Positions 19,435 to 27,950 of a stretch of 42,820 nt of DNA are shown here, piece by piece; position 1 is the first letter of the stretch, and every line of letters begins with the position of its first letter. The notes under the pieces were generated by a model. The model saw only the letters and a program-made list of their open reading frames with translations, searched no databases and was not told the DNA's origin. This DNA is from CAIQJJ01 sp964606085. Its GTDB lineage: Bacteria; Chloroflexota; Anaerolineae; Anaerolineales; UBA4823. The stretch covers positions 1-42,820 of the forward strand of contig CAZSFD010000046.1 in assembly GCA_964606085.1 (NCBI GenBank). Direction: 5' to 3'. Position numbers and translations under genes: made by a program.

Positions 19435-21063
19435 AATCAGCCCTTCATGGGGGCGTAGGGAAAGCTGAGATAAATCGAGGGCTTGTGCAGCGCGGTCGAG
19501 GTGGGTGGTGAGGATCAGTTGGCCGCTGCCGCCGCCGGGGATGGACAGGGTGACAGGTTCGGCGGAAAAATTCAACACAACCAGCAGGCGTTCGCCTTCG
19601 GCCTGGCGGATGTAGGCGAAGCAATCTGGCGCGGCCACCTCCACGGGCTGGTAGCTGCCCATCGCAAGCGCGGCGTGTTGGCGGCGCAGCCACAGCAGGC
19701 GGCGGTACAGGGTCAGCATCGAGGCGGGGTCTTGCGCCTGCACGGCCACGTTGCGGGTGGCGAAATCGGCGGAAACCGGCAGCCAGGGTTCAACCGCTGA
19801 GAACCCGGCATGGGGCGAGGCATCCCACTGCATGGGCGTGCGGCAGACATCGCGGCTGCGTTCAGCGCCCAGGTTAACGCCCTGCGGATCCTGGATTTTT
19901 TCAGGCGGGATGAGGCCGTTTTCGAGGCCGAGTTCATCGCCATTGTAGAGGGTGGGCGTGCCGCGCAGCGTCAGCAGCAGCATGGCCGCCAGGCGGGCCT
20001 GGGGCTGGCCGCCAAAACGGGTGGCGAGACGCGGCTGATCGTGGTTGCCAAGGACGTAGTTGGGCCAGGCGAAATCGGGCAGCGCCGCTTCCATTTCATC
20101 CACCGAGGCGCGCATGGCGGCGGCCTGCCAGGGCTGGTACATCAGGCGGAAATTGAAGGGCAGATGCAGGCCGTCACCCTGTTCGCCATAGTAGCGCACC
20201 CAACGATCCAGCGGCCCCCACAGCTCGCCAATGGCGCAGCGGTCGCCAAATTCATCCAGCACGGCGCGGATGCGGCGGATATAGGGGTGAACGTCATCTT
20301 GATCCATGTTATAGACTTGCAGCAGGCGGCCAAAGAGATCGTTGGCGGGCAGGTTGGGGTTGGCCGCGGGGTTGGGCGGATTGTCGCGCAGGGCTTCATC
20401 CTTGATGATCAGGCCGATCACATCCATGCGGAAGCCATCTACGCCACGGCGCAGCCAGAAGCGCAGCGTCTCGTACATGGCCTGTTCCAGTTCGGGGTTG
20501 CGCCAGTTCAGTTCGGGTTGTTCTTTGACGAACTGGTGCAGGTAGTATTGGCCGGTCGCCTCGTCGAATGTCCAGGCGGGGCCACCGAAGAAGCTGCCCC
20601 AGTTGTTGGGGGGAAGGCCCTCACCCCCGGCCCCACACCCAACAGGAGAGGGGAGAGGATCACGCCAGATGTACCAGTCGCGTTTGGGGTTGTCACGGCT
20701 GGAGCGTGATTCGATGAACCAGGGATGCTGATCGGAGGTGTGGTTGGGAACCCAATCCACAATTACCTTCATGCCGCGGCGGTGCGCTTCGGCCACCAGG
20801 CGGTCGAAGGCCGCCAGGTCGCCGAAGAGCGGGTCTACGTTGCAATAGTCAGCCACATCGTAGCCGAAATCGGCCATCGGCGAGGGGTAAAAGGGGCTGA
20901 GCCAGATCACATCTACGCCGAGGGAATTGGGCGTGCCATCGTTCAGGTAGTCGAGGTGATCGATCACGCCTTGCAAGTCGCCTACGCCGTCGTTGTTGCT
21001 GTCAGCGAAGCTGCGCGGGTAAATTTGGTACACCGTGCCGTGTTTCCACCAGGTTTTGTTCAT
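19420..21063 (-). CDS. GH13 alpha-glucosidase (oligo-1,6-glucosidase type)
   Basis: 547 residues, of normal length for cytoplasmic GH13 exo-glucosidases; no signal peptide. Starts at ATG 21063 with AGGAG 8 bases upstream. Conserved regions: DWVPNHTS (near 105), nucleophile Asp in GFRMDVIG (near 218), acid/base Glu in AIGELWG (near 276) and transition-state Asp in GNHDQPR (near 345). It should release glucose from malto- or isomalto-oligosaccharides that the transporter brings in. The loop that normally reads WRDP..PPNNW has about 11 additional residues (LPSPVGCGAGGEG) encoded by a repeat at 20618-20658. Codes between the MFS-esterase and the pullulanase in one operon. Confidence 0.93.
   Translation of the reverse strand: MNKTWWKHGTVYQIYPRSFADSNNDGVGDLQGVIDHLDYLNDGTPNSLGVDVIWLSPFYPSPMADFGYDVADYCNVDPLFGDLAAFDRLVAEAHRRGMKVIVDWVPNHTSDQHPWFIESRSSRDNPKRDWYIWRDPLPSPVGCGAGGEGLPPNNWGSFFGGPAWTFDEATGQYYLHQFVKEQPELNWRNPELEQAMYETLRFWLRRGVDGFRMDVIGLIIKDEALRDNPPNPAANPNLPANDLFGRLLQVYNMDQDDVHPYIRRIRAVLDEFGDRCAIGELWGPLDRWVRYYGEQGDGLHLPFNFRLMYQPWQAAAMRASVDEMEAALPDFAWPNYVLGNHDQPRLATRFGGQPQARLAAMLLLTLRGTPTLYNGDELGLENGLIPPEKIQDPQGVNLGAERSRDVCRTPMQWDASPHAGFSAVEPWLPVSADFATRNVAVQAQDPASMLTLYRRLLWLRRQHAALAMGSYQPVEVAAPDCFAYIRQAEGERLLVVLNFSAEPVTLSIPGGGSGQLILTTHLDRAAQALDLSQLSLRPHEGLIVRRN
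20618..20658. repeat. 41-base CCCTCACCCC/GGGGAGAGG repeat inserted in frame in GH13 gene
   Basis: CCCTCACCCCCGGCCCCAC (20618-20636) and AGGAGAGGGGAGAGG (20644-20658) form an imperfect palindrome of the CCCTCTCC...GGAGAGGG kind common between genes in environmental bacteria. Here it lies inside the coding frame and adds residues to the loop before PPNNW. Confidence 0.75.
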
Positions 21064-21077
21064 GTGAGTTTCTCCTG

Positions 21078-21103
21078 GTAGGGCCGAATGAATTCGGCCC
21101 TAC
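21078..21103. repeat. Short palindrome, copy 4 of dispersed family
   Basis: 12-base arms GTAGGGCCGAAT and ATTCGGCCCTAC flank a GA centre. It lies between the MFS-esterase stop and the SD of the GH13 gene. Confidence 0.92.
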
Positions 21104-21104
21104 A

Positions 21105-23228
21105 TTAAATCCAACCGAGTTCTTTGAACCACGCGGCGCATAATTGTGTCCAGGCGGCCAGGGCGGGGCGGTCGAGGGCCAGGCCCACGCCATGCGGGCC
21201 ATCGGCGAAGATGTGCAAATCGAAAGGCACTTTGTGGCGGCTGAGGGCGGCGGCGAAGAGCAGGCTGTTTTCCACCGGCACGCCGCCGTCGTTGGCCGTG
21301 TGCCATAGAAAGGTGGGCGGCGTCTGCGGGGTCACTTGCTTTTCATTGGAAAGCAGGTCAATCATTTCCTGGGGCGGGTTTTCGCCCAGCAGGGTCGTGC
21401 AAGAACCCTGGTGGCGGTATTCACCGAACGAGATCACCGGATAGCACAAAACCAGGGCATCGGGCCGTGAACTGACGCGTTCGACCGGGTCGGCAGCGGT
21501 GGGGTCGCCAGCATCGAAGTGCGTCCCGGCCGTCGAGGTCAGGTGGCCGCCCGCCGAAAAGCCCAACACGCCAATGCGCTGCGCATCCACGCCGAACTCG
21601 CTGGCCCGGCAGCGCACCGTGCGGATGGCCCGCTGCACGTCGAGCAGCGGCACCGGGTGGCGGTAGGGGGCCACACGATAGGTCAGCACGAACGCCGAAA
21701 GGCCAATTTCGTTCAGCCAGCGCGCAATCGGCTCGCCCTCGTGGGCGGCGCGGTGGTTGTAGCCCCCGCCCGGCAAGACGATGACCACCGGTCGCGGCGC
21801 ATCGCCAGGCAGGAGATAGGGTTCGATGGCGGGGATGTCCGCGGAAAAATCGGCGCGGAAATGGGGAATGTCAGTTTGCCAGAGATGAATCACGGTTTCT
21901 TTTCCTTTTTTGAAAAGCTGGCGGATGGCCGTGCGTGTGGAATAACGGCCATCCGGTTTGACCTTGCCGTAAAAGTAGGTGCTGGCGGCAAAACCCAGCA
22001 GGCTGAGTAGAAAAAGCAATTGGAAGGCCCCCAACGCCCACGAACCGAAATTGACCTGCCAGGCGGCCAAGAATTGCAGCAGCCAACCCGCTGCCAGTGG
22101 CGTGATCCCGCCGCTGAAGCCGGCCCAGGCGTAGTAAATGGCCGTGTACTCGGTGTTTTTCTCGACCGGGATAACGGCATTGAACAACAGGCGGATAGCG
22201 CCAATCGAGGCGATGCTCGAAACCGCCCCATACGCGAAGTACAGCAGGCCGCTCCACACGATCACCTGCGGCACGCCCGGCCCCATCAGCAGCCAGCCCG
22301 CCGGGATCAGCACGCTCAACGCCAGGCCCGGCATCATCACCGGGCGGCTGCCCAGGCGGTCGGCCAGCATTCCGGCCAGCACACTGCCGAAGGCGCTGCC
22401 AAACATCACCGCCATATCCAGCGCAACCACCGTACTTGACTCCAGGCCGATTTTTTCTTTCAGGTAGAGCGGCAAAAAGCTGGCTAACATATACGCGCCG
22501 ACCGAATAGCAGCCCATCCCGGCCAAAAAGTAGGAAAAATTGTGGTCGCGCAAGGCTTGGCCCAGGTTCGCCAGCGGGGCGCGGGCGCGCTCGGCGGGGC
22601 GCAGCGGCTGCCCGCCGGGGACGAAGGCCATCAGCCCCACGGCAAACAGGCCAATCCCCGACCCCAGGCCGATCAGCAGCTTGTAGCGCGCCTGGCCCGT
22701 GCCACGTTCGAGTACCAGGCTGGCAATCCCCAGGGCGATCAGTGCCGTGAGGGTGGTCAGGATGGTGTTGATGGCGCTGTATTTGCCGCGCACCGCATTG
22801 GGAACGAACTCTTGCAGCCAGGGGAAGTAGGCCGTCTCGGCCAGCGCCCGCAAAATGGCGACCGTGACCATCACGCCATACAGGTAAAGGACGGAGGCCG
22901 AAAAGCCCAGGTGCGCCAGCATCCACGGCAGGCCGATCAGCGAGGCCATGATCGGCTTACGAATGCCGTAACCGAGCAAATACATGCGCTTGCGCCCAAA
23001 ACGGGTGATTGCCGCACCGGTGCCGAGAGCCAGCAGCCCGGCAAAGGGAAAAAACGACAGCATCAGGCCGATCTGGTCTTTGGGCAGCCCCAACTCATTC
23101 AGAAACAGGATGAAGATCGAACCGCCGAACGTCCAAATGTAAAAGAAGTTGTTCAGCGCAACGTGGGCGATGCTCCACGGCAGGGCGCGGTATTTTTCGC
23201 TCTCGGTGACAGGTGCAGGGAGGTTCAT
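21105..23228 (-). CDS. MFS transporter fused to alpha/beta-hydrolase (esterase)
   Basis: 707 residues. Residues 1-430 are a 12-helix major facilitator transporter, with LGTGAAITRFGRKRMYLLGYG as the loop 2-3 signature. Residues about 446-707 form an alpha/beta-hydrolase of the acetyl-xylan-esterase/BD-FAE kind: oxyanion strand PGGGYNHRA, nucleophile Ser in GFSAGGH, Asp in HTANDGG and His in GPHG. A GTG at 21893 sits 9 bases after AAGGA, right where a free esterase would start, so the 262-residue hydrolase could also be made on its own. The two parts are in one frame with no stop. Role inferred: import of alpha-glucosides and deacylation in the cytoplasm. Confidence 0.88.
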   Translation of the reverse strand: MNLPAPVTESEKYRALPWSIAHVALNNFFYIWTFGGSIFILFLNELGLPKDQIGLMLSFFPFAGLLALGTGAAITRFGRKRMYLLGYGIRKPIMASLIGLPWMLAHLGFSASVLYLYGVMVTVAILRALAETAYFPWLQEFVPNAVRGKYSAINTILTTLTALIALGIASLVLERGTGQARYKLLIGLGSGIGLFAVGLMAFVPGGQPLRPAERARAPLANLGQALRDHNFSYFLAGMGCYSVGAYMLASFLPLYLKEKIGLESSTVVALDMAVMFGSAFGSVLAGMLADRLGSRPVMMPGLALSVLIPAGWLLMGPGVPQVIVWSGLLYFAYGAVSSIASIGAIRLLFNAVIPVEKNTEYTAIYYAWAGFSGGITPLAAGWLLQFLAAWQVNFGSWALGAFQLLFLLSLLGFAASTYFYGKVKPDGRYSTRTAIRQLFKKGKETVIHLWQTDIPHFRADFSADIPAIEPYLLPGDAPRPVVIVLPGGGYNHRAAHEGEPIARWLNEIGLSAFVLTYRVAPYRHPVPLLDVQRAIRTVRCRASEFGVDAQRIGVLGFSAGGHLTSTAGTHFDAGDPTAADPVERVSSRPDALVLCYPVISFGEYRHQGSCTTLLGENPPQEMIDLLSNEKQVTPQTPPTFLWHTANDGGVPVENSLLFAAALSRHKVPFDLHIFADGPHGVGLALDRPALAAWTQLCAAWFKELGWI

Positions 23229-23262
23229 TGGCTCAGTTTTTCAGCCTGATATGCGAACGGGG

Positions 23263-23916
23263 TCATTCAAAACGGCTCACCCAGCGAATGCCATTCAACA
23301 ACACGGCCTGAAAGCTGGCATCTTCAAACGCCAGGTGATCGTGACCCGATTGGTAGCAGAAAACGCGCCCGTGGCGGTAGGTGCGCACCCAGGCCAGCGC
23401 TTTCATGCAGCGCGGGTGATCGGTGGTCAGGATAATTTCGTTGCCGGGGCCAGGGTCATGCAGCACATAGGTTTCATCGGTGATCGTCCACGGCGCGACG
23501 CCCTGAACGATGGGATGCTCCGGCTGGGCCACGTGGACGGGGATTTGCTCACCGTGGCTGTATTCGCTGATCACGCGGTCGGTCATGCCCACCAGTTCAT
23601 CCCACACCGGCCAGGCCGGGTAAGCGAGGATGGCGTGATGGAGCATGACAATGCCCTGGCTGGTCTCGCCGAGATGCTCGAAAGCGCTCTTCGGCTTGCC
23701 CGAAAACCACGGCGACTCGTCGCTGGGCGCGCCGCGCGGCATGATGTAAAAGACGATGGCATCGTAGCCATCGCGCACGGCCTGCGGCGAACTGGTGAAA
23801 TCGTCAAGATGCTGGATATACGCATCCACGCCCGGTAAGGCACGGAACAAGGCGTGAAAGGGCTGGACTTCGTAGCTGTGTCCGCCGGTGACGACGGCAA
23901 TTTTGAGAGCAGACAT
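23263..23916 (-). CDS. ThuA-like domain protein
   Basis: 217 residues starting at ATG 23916 with a perfect AGGAGG 5 bases upstream. Matches the ThuA family (PF06283; trehalose utilisation, class I glutamine amidotransferase-like fold): KIAVVTGGHSYE at the N-terminus, DAIVFYIMPRG near 75, GIVMLHHA near 108, the HPIVQGV segment near 156 and a Gly-Arg-Val-Phe-Cys near 198. ThuA proteins take part in disaccharide oxidation routes, though the exact reaction is unsettled. First gene of the alpha-glucan operon (ThuA, MFS-esterase, GH13, pullulanase), 34 bases from the MFS start. Confidence 0.87.
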   Translation of the reverse strand: MSALKIAVVTGGHSYEVQPFHALFRALPGVDAYIQHLDDFTSSPQAVRDGYDAIVFYIMPRGAPSDESPWFSGKPKSAFEHLGETSQGIVMLHHAILAYPAWPVWDELVGMTDRVISEYSHGEQIPVHVAQPEHPIVQGVAPWTITDETYVLHDPGPGNEIILTTDHPRCMKALAWVRTYRHGRVFCYQSGHDHLAFEDASFQAVLLNGIRWVSRFE

Positions 23917-23965
23917 GCGGGCCTCCTAGATTTGCAGTGATTCTACTCCGATATTGGCGTTTCAA

Positions 23966-24124
23966 AAATCCTGGGTCTTTGGGAGTTGCCGTGATCACTT
24001 CCATCCAAGCGCTATCCAAACCACGAATAACACCAATCTGCACGAATTTTTGGCTTTTATTCGTGTAAATTCGTGCTATTCGTGGTTCATCTTGAAACGC
24101 ATCACGGCAAATCCCAGAGAGCCA
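23966..24124. repeat. Nested inverted repeat (about 160 bp) in gene-free region
   Basis: The stretch 23917-24296 has no gene. Inside it, outer arms TCTTTGGGAGTTGCCGTGAT (23977-23996) and ATCACGGCAAATCCCAGAGA (24101-24120) pair imperfectly, and inner arms AACCACGAATAACACC (24019-24034) and GTGCTATTCGTGGTT (24072-24086) pair around an AT-rich loop. The total is a foldback of roughly 160 bases, MITE-like, with no transposase. 24130-24296 is AT-richer than the rest and leads into the P450 relic. Confidence 0.75.
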
Positions 24125-24281
24125 AAATCCTGGCGAGGGGTTCTTGGGCCTACATCCGCGGTGTAGATTGGGAATTGGTGAGAGCAGATATGTGCGGTCC
24201 AGATGCACATTCCTGCGATGATATAATTCTGACCATATTTAGCCGAATTATGCCAAATGTATTCCCCCACAAGGATAATTT

Positions 24282-24503
24282 ATTAACAAACCCTACATGG
24301 TCTCAGCCGCGGTGGCGCACCGGCGGCCCGAATTGTTCAAAGACCCGTATCAGTTCGACCCGCTGCGTTACAGTCTCGTCACGACGCTGCTCTTCCAGCG
24401 TTTCAACCTCGAACTGCTTGACCCCAACCCCGGCAAGAATTTTGGCATGGGTGCCGTCCGACCAACGCCCACGCGGGTGAGCTATCACCAGAGGACACCA
24501 TGA
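24282..24503 (+). pseudogene. Cytochrome P450 relic (C-terminal part with heme loop deleted)
   Basis: Open frame from 24279; ATG 24297. The product reads VSAAVAHRRPELFKDPYQFD-P, the PERF/meander region of P450s, then jumps to LLFQRFNLELLDPNPGKNFGMG and ends TRVSYHQR, the last beta strands of a CYP51-like P450. The Cys heme-binding loop (FGxGxHxCxG) and about 40 residues around it are missing, and nothing upstream encodes the N-terminal two thirds. It cannot bind heme. The end overlaps the pirin ATG by four bases. Confidence 0.78.
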
Positions 24504-25378
24504 ACTCGAACCCCTGCAAAATTAAACAGATCATCGAGCCGCAGCACGTCATCGAAGGCGCGGGCGTGCTGCTGCGGCGTTCATTTGGCCCCAACCGCGC
24601 CAACCGCTTCGACCCATTTTTGCTCTTCGACCACTTCGCCTTCAATGACCCGAAAGACGGCCCGATTGCCGGTTTCCCCACCCACCCGCACCGCGGCATC
24701 GAAACCGTCACTTACATGCTCGAAGGCAATGTGCGCCACCGCGACAGCATTGGCAACATGGGCATCATCGGGCCTGGTGATGTGCAATGGATGACCAGCG
24801 GGCGGGGCATCTTGCACGAGGAGATGCCTACGCGCAGCCCCGCAGGCCATGTGCTGGGCTTCCAACTGTGGGTGAACCTGCCCGCCGCCCAGAAGATGAG
24901 CCAGCCCAACTACCAGGAAGTCAGCGCTGCCAACATCCCCGTGGTGGAGGCCCACGGCGTGTGTGTGCGCCTGGTGGCGGGTGAATTTGCGGGCGTGCGC
25001 GGCCCGGTGACGGAGATCGCCGCGCAGCCGCTGTACATGGATGTGACCTTGCAGCCCGGCGTGGAATTTCGCCAGCCGATCACGCCCGGCCACGCCGTCA
25101 TCGCTTATCTCTTCGCTGGGGCGGGCTGGTTCGGACTGGATGACGACCGCCAGGGCGAATTTGCCGAGGCTGTAAGCATGATCGTCTTTGAGCCGGGCGA
25201 CGAATTGCGGGTACGGGCGGGAGATGAGGCCCACGCCCGCTTCATGCTGATGGCGGGCGCGCCCTTCGGCGAACCGATCTTCCCCTACGGGCCATTTGTG
25301 ATGAACACGCAGGCCGAAATCCAACAGGCTTTGAGTGATTTGCGCAACGGTACGTTTGTGCAGAACTCAGCAATCTAA
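24500..25378 (+). CDS. Pirin family protein
   Basis: 292 residues, bicupin fold. The N-terminal cupin has the metal ligands His62, His64 (FPTHPHRGIET), His106 and Glu108 (GRGILHEE), as in pirin and quercetinase-type YhhW. The second cupin (about 175-275) lacks ligands, as usual. Bacterial pirins have been linked to quercetin 2,3-dioxygenase activity and redox-dependent regulation, but the physiological role here is unknown. ATG 24500 is preceded by GAGGACACC and overlaps the P450 relic. Confidence 0.93.
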   Translation: MNSNPCKIKQIIEPQHVIEGAGVLLRRSFGPNRANRFDPFLLFDHFAFNDPKDGPIAGFPTHPHRGIETVTYMLEGNVRHRDSIGNMGIIGPGDVQWMTSGRGILHEEMPTRSPAGHVLGFQLWVNLPAAQKMSQPNYQEVSAANIPVVEAHGVCVRLVAGEFAGVRGPVTEIAAQPLYMDVTLQPGVEFRQPITPGHAVIAYLFAGAGWFGLDDDRQGEFAEAVSMIVFEPGDELRVRAGDEAHARFMLMAGAPFGEPIFPYGPFVMNTQAEIQQALSDLRNGTFVQNSAI

Positions 25379-25437
25379 ACACCATTACCCTGACCCGGAT
25401 AAGCCGGAAAAAACTTTTAACCACAAAGAAATTCCGC

Positions 25438-25707
25438 ATGATTGACAATAATCGCGTCACCCTTGTGCTTTGCCTGACGGTGGTCGCCGTGGTGGCGATC
25501 AACCTGATGATCGTTTCAGTGCTGCGCCGCGGGCCGGGCAGCCGCACGGGGCAGATTGAACTGCTGCGCCGCGCCGCCAAAACCGCCCGCCAGCCCTGGC
25601 AGGAGGAAGATGACAACCTGAGCGAACTCGCCCGACGGGTGCAGGCGTTGAAACAAACCTCCCACACTGACGAAAATCCCCCCACACCCAAGGACTCTCA
25701 GCCATGA
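25438..25707 (+). CDS. Small single-pass membrane protein, unknown function
   Basis: 89 residues. One N-terminal transmembrane helix (about residues 7-27, VTLVLCLTVVAVVAINLMIV), then a basic, charged cytoplasmic tail ending in a Pro-rich stretch. It overlaps the next gene by ATGA (stop 25705-25707), so the pair is translationally coupled. No family recognised. A possible start is the ATG at 25438, with weak SD (AAAGAAA) upstream. Confidence 0.55.
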   Translation: MIDNNRVTLVLCLTVVAVVAINLMIVSVLRRGPGSRTGQIELLRRAAKTARQPWQEEDDNLSELARRVQALKQTSHTDENPPTPKDSQP

Positions 25708-25814
25708 AAAAGCTACTTTTCATCCTTTTCATCCTGTCCATTCTGCTTACGGGCTGCTTGACGCCCACGCCCGACATCAACCGGCATCAAGAGCCCCTGG
25801 TTTCGCGTGAATAA
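25704..25814 (+). CDS. Tiny lipoprotein (36 residues)
   Basis: The ATG at 25704 lies within the ATGA of the preceding stop. The product begins MKKLLFILFILSILLTGC, a complete lipoprotein signal with lipobox LTGC (Cys18), leaving a mature peptide of only about 19 residues ending at TAA 25812-25814. No SD of its own is seen; coupling to the upstream gene would drive translation. Function unknown. Confidence 0.6.
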   Translation: MKKLLFILFILSILLTGCLTPTPDINRHQEPLVSRE

Positions 25815-25882
25815 CAAGGCAAAACGCCCGCACACCTTTCAAAACTGTTTGCGCCAGCGCCAACCCTTTACAAATGCTTAAC

Positions 25883-25910
25883 CTCCGCCCTTTTATAATC
25901 GTGGGCGGAG
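25883..25910 (+). promoter_or_regulatory. Promoter/operator of histidine kinase gene
   Basis: A consensus -10 TATAAT (25894-25899) is bracketed by perfect 8-base inverted arms CTCCGCCC (25883-25890) and GGGCGGAG (25903-25910). The right arm also holds the SD (GGAG) for ATG 25918. No good -35 is placed at 17 bases, so an activator or repressor site is plausible. Confidence 0.55.
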
Positions 25911-25917
25911 CGTTCAG

Positions 25918-27786
25918 ATGCCTCGCCTAAAACAGACATCCCCCTTACCCTCACTCGATACCGAGCCTTTCGCCTGGGATAATCCCACCGTCAGTGTGGA
26001 TTACCTGGCAACCTTGAACCTTTCTTCCACCCTGGCCGAATTACCCACGCAAGAGTTTCAGGTCTCGCCCGATACCGTGGGACTGGAAATTGCCCACATT
26101 TTCGATGAGCGGCCTGAAATCCCTGGGGTGATCGTGGTCGAAAAGGACAACGTGTTGGGGGTCTTCTCGCGGCGCAAGTTCTTCGAGCAACTGGGCAAAT
26201 TTTACGGCGTGGCGGTCTACCACCGCCGCCCGATTGGAGTCATGCTCGAACAGGTGCAAACCAACCCGCTCGTGCTGGCAGAAAGCACCCTCATCCATCA
26301 GGCCGCCAGTATCACCCTGCGCCGTTCGATGGATGAATTTTACGAGCCGATTGTCATCCAGCGCGCAAAAGATACGTTTTCCTTACTTGATACGCATGTT
26401 TTGCTGTTGGCGCAATCGCACTTGCTGAACATGATCTATCAGCGCGAGCAAAAGCGGCGCGAACTGGCCGAGGCCATGCAAAAGATCGGCCAGGTACTCA
26501 GCAGCAGCCTCGATATTCACAAAGTCACCAAACAAATTTTGAAGCAGCTCGATAAAGTGCTGGCCTATGAGCGCGGCGCGGTAATGCTCAAGCGCGGCAA
26601 CTACCTCGAAGTGTTTGCCCAACGCGGCTTCCCCGATAAAGAAAAAGCCGCCCAATTGCGCATTCTCATCCGCGACGATGCGCATGATTTATTCCACCAG
26701 ATTGTCGCCACCCGCCAGGCTTTCATCATCGAAGATGTGGCTGCCGATCCCCATTGGCATCAAATCGAATGGCTGCCGATGGATCATTGCTGGATGGGCG
26801 TGCCGCTCATCTCACAAGACGAAGTGATCGGCATGATCTCGCTGACCCACAAAGAAATCGGCGCCTTCAAAAAAGACGATACCGCCATCGCCGCAGCCTT
26901 CGCCGGCCAGGCCGCCATCGCCCTCGAAAACGCCCGGCTGTACGATGAGATCGCCGCCTTTAACACCCAGCTTGAATCGAAAGTAGCCGAGCGCACCGCC
27001 GAACTGAACCGGGCCTACAACACCCTGGAACAGCTCGACAAGAAGAAAAGCGATTTCGTGCGCATCTCTGCCCACGAACTGCGCACCCCCCTGACCGTCA
27101 TCAAAGGCTACACCCAGGTATTGGGCAGCAGCTTGAAAGGCCAGACCGATGGCGGGGTAGAAAGCATCCTCAACGGCATCGTCACCGGCGTCAACCGTAT
27201 GGGGCAAATCGTCAACAGCCTGCTCGACATCACCAAAATAGACAGCGGCACCCTGGATATCAGCGAAGAAACGGTTGAACTGCACTGCATCTATGCCACC
27301 GTGATCGAGGCCATGCAGCCATCCCTCACCGACAGGCAGTTGGAAATCTCTGCATCTGCGCTGGAAAGCCTGCCGCCCATTACCGGCGACCCTTCGCTGC
27401 TCGCCAAAGTGTTCAATGCCCTGCTGCTCAACGCCGTCAAGTACACGCCCGATGGGGGCAAAATTATGGTCAACGGACAGGTGATCCAGGCAGATGCTCA
27501 AAGCTGGGTGGAAATTACCGTCCAAGATTCAGGCATCGGCATTGCCCCCCAACACCACACATTGATTTTCGAGAAGTTTTACCAGATCGGGGAGGTGGCC
27601 TTACACTCCTCTGGGCAGACCAAATTCAAAGGGGGCGGGCCGGGCCTGGGGCTGTACATCGCCAAAGGCATCGTTGAGGCGCACGGCGGCAAAATCTGGG
27701 TGGAAAGCCCCGGCTGCGACGAAACCAACCTGCCCGGCAGCACCTTCTTTGTTCGCCTCCCTATTTCGCAATCCACCGCCAATTGA
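25918..27786 (+). CDS. Sensor histidine kinase (N-terminal sensory pair, GAF, HisKA, HATPase)
   Basis: 622 residues, no membrane segment, so cytoplasmic. Residues about 40-165 look like a CBS-like pair (VIVVEKDNVLGVFSRRKFF). A GAF domain follows at about 200-345, then a short coiled coil (TQLESKVAERTAELNR) and HisKA with phospho-acceptor His386 (ISAHELRTPL). The HATPase domain shows the N box NALLLNAVKYTPDGGK, G1 DSGIGI and G2 GGGPGLGLYIAKGIVEAHGG. No response regulator is adjacent; a stand-alone receiver lies at 38580. The ligand of the GAF domain is unknown. SD GGAG precedes ATG 25918. Confidence 0.92.
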   Translation: MPRLKQTSPLPSLDTEPFAWDNPTVSVDYLATLNLSSTLAELPTQEFQVSPDTVGLEIAHIFDERPEIPGVIVVEKDNVLGVFSRRKFFEQLGKFYGVAVYHRRPIGVMLEQVQTNPLVLAESTLIHQAASITLRRSMDEFYEPIVIQRAKDTFSLLDTHVLLLAQSHLLNMIYQREQKRRELAEAMQKIGQVLSSSLDIHKVTKQILKQLDKVLAYERGAVMLKRGNYLEVFAQRGFPDKEKAAQLRILIRDDAHDLFHQIVATRQAFIIEDVAADPHWHQIEWLPMDHCWMGVPLISQDEVIGMISLTHKEIGAFKKDDTAIAAAFAGQAAIALENARLYDEIAAFNTQLESKVAERTAELNRAYNTLEQLDKKKSDFVRISAHELRTPLTVIKGYTQVLGSSLKGQTDGGVESILNGIVTGVNRMGQIVNSLLDITKIDSGTLDISEETVELHCIYATVIEAMQPSLTDRQLEISASALESLPPITGDPSLLAKVFNALLLNAVKYTPDGGKIMVNGQVIQADAQSWVEITVQDSGIGIAPQHHTLIFEKFYQIGEVALHSSGQTKFKGGGPGLGLYIAKGIVEAHGGKIWVESPGCDETNLPGSTFFVRLPISQSTAN

Positions 27787-27802
27787 TGAAGATTGAGCGA
27801 TT

Positions 27803-27934
27803 GCGGCAATGCCGCCTTTGCACGGTTGCAAAACAGGCGTGTTCGCCTGCCAGACTCGCCCGGCGATCAATCGCCGGGCTATTGAGCAGCGCTGGATCAA
27901 TCCAGCTTGAAGCGTATGTGGCGGCTTGAAGCCG
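27803..27934. repeat. Cluster of five short hairpins
   Basis: Between the kinase and the ctaA-ctaB fusion lie GCGGC-AAT-GCCGC (27803-27815), CAGGCG-TGTT-CGCCTG (27834-27849), GCCCGGCGAT-CA-ATCGCCGGGC (27858-27879), GCTGGAT-CA-ATCCAGC (27891-27906) and CGGCTT-G-AAGCCG (27922-27934). The AT-CA-AT centre resembles that of the dispersed palindromes at 21078 and 32473. The first hairpin may end kinase transcription. Confidence 0.8.
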
Positions 27935-27950
27935 GTTTATCGAGATCGGC

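Noticed and set aside
27803..27934. CRISPR-like array
   Set aside because: The hairpins differ from each other and are not regularly spaced; no direct repeats or cas genes.
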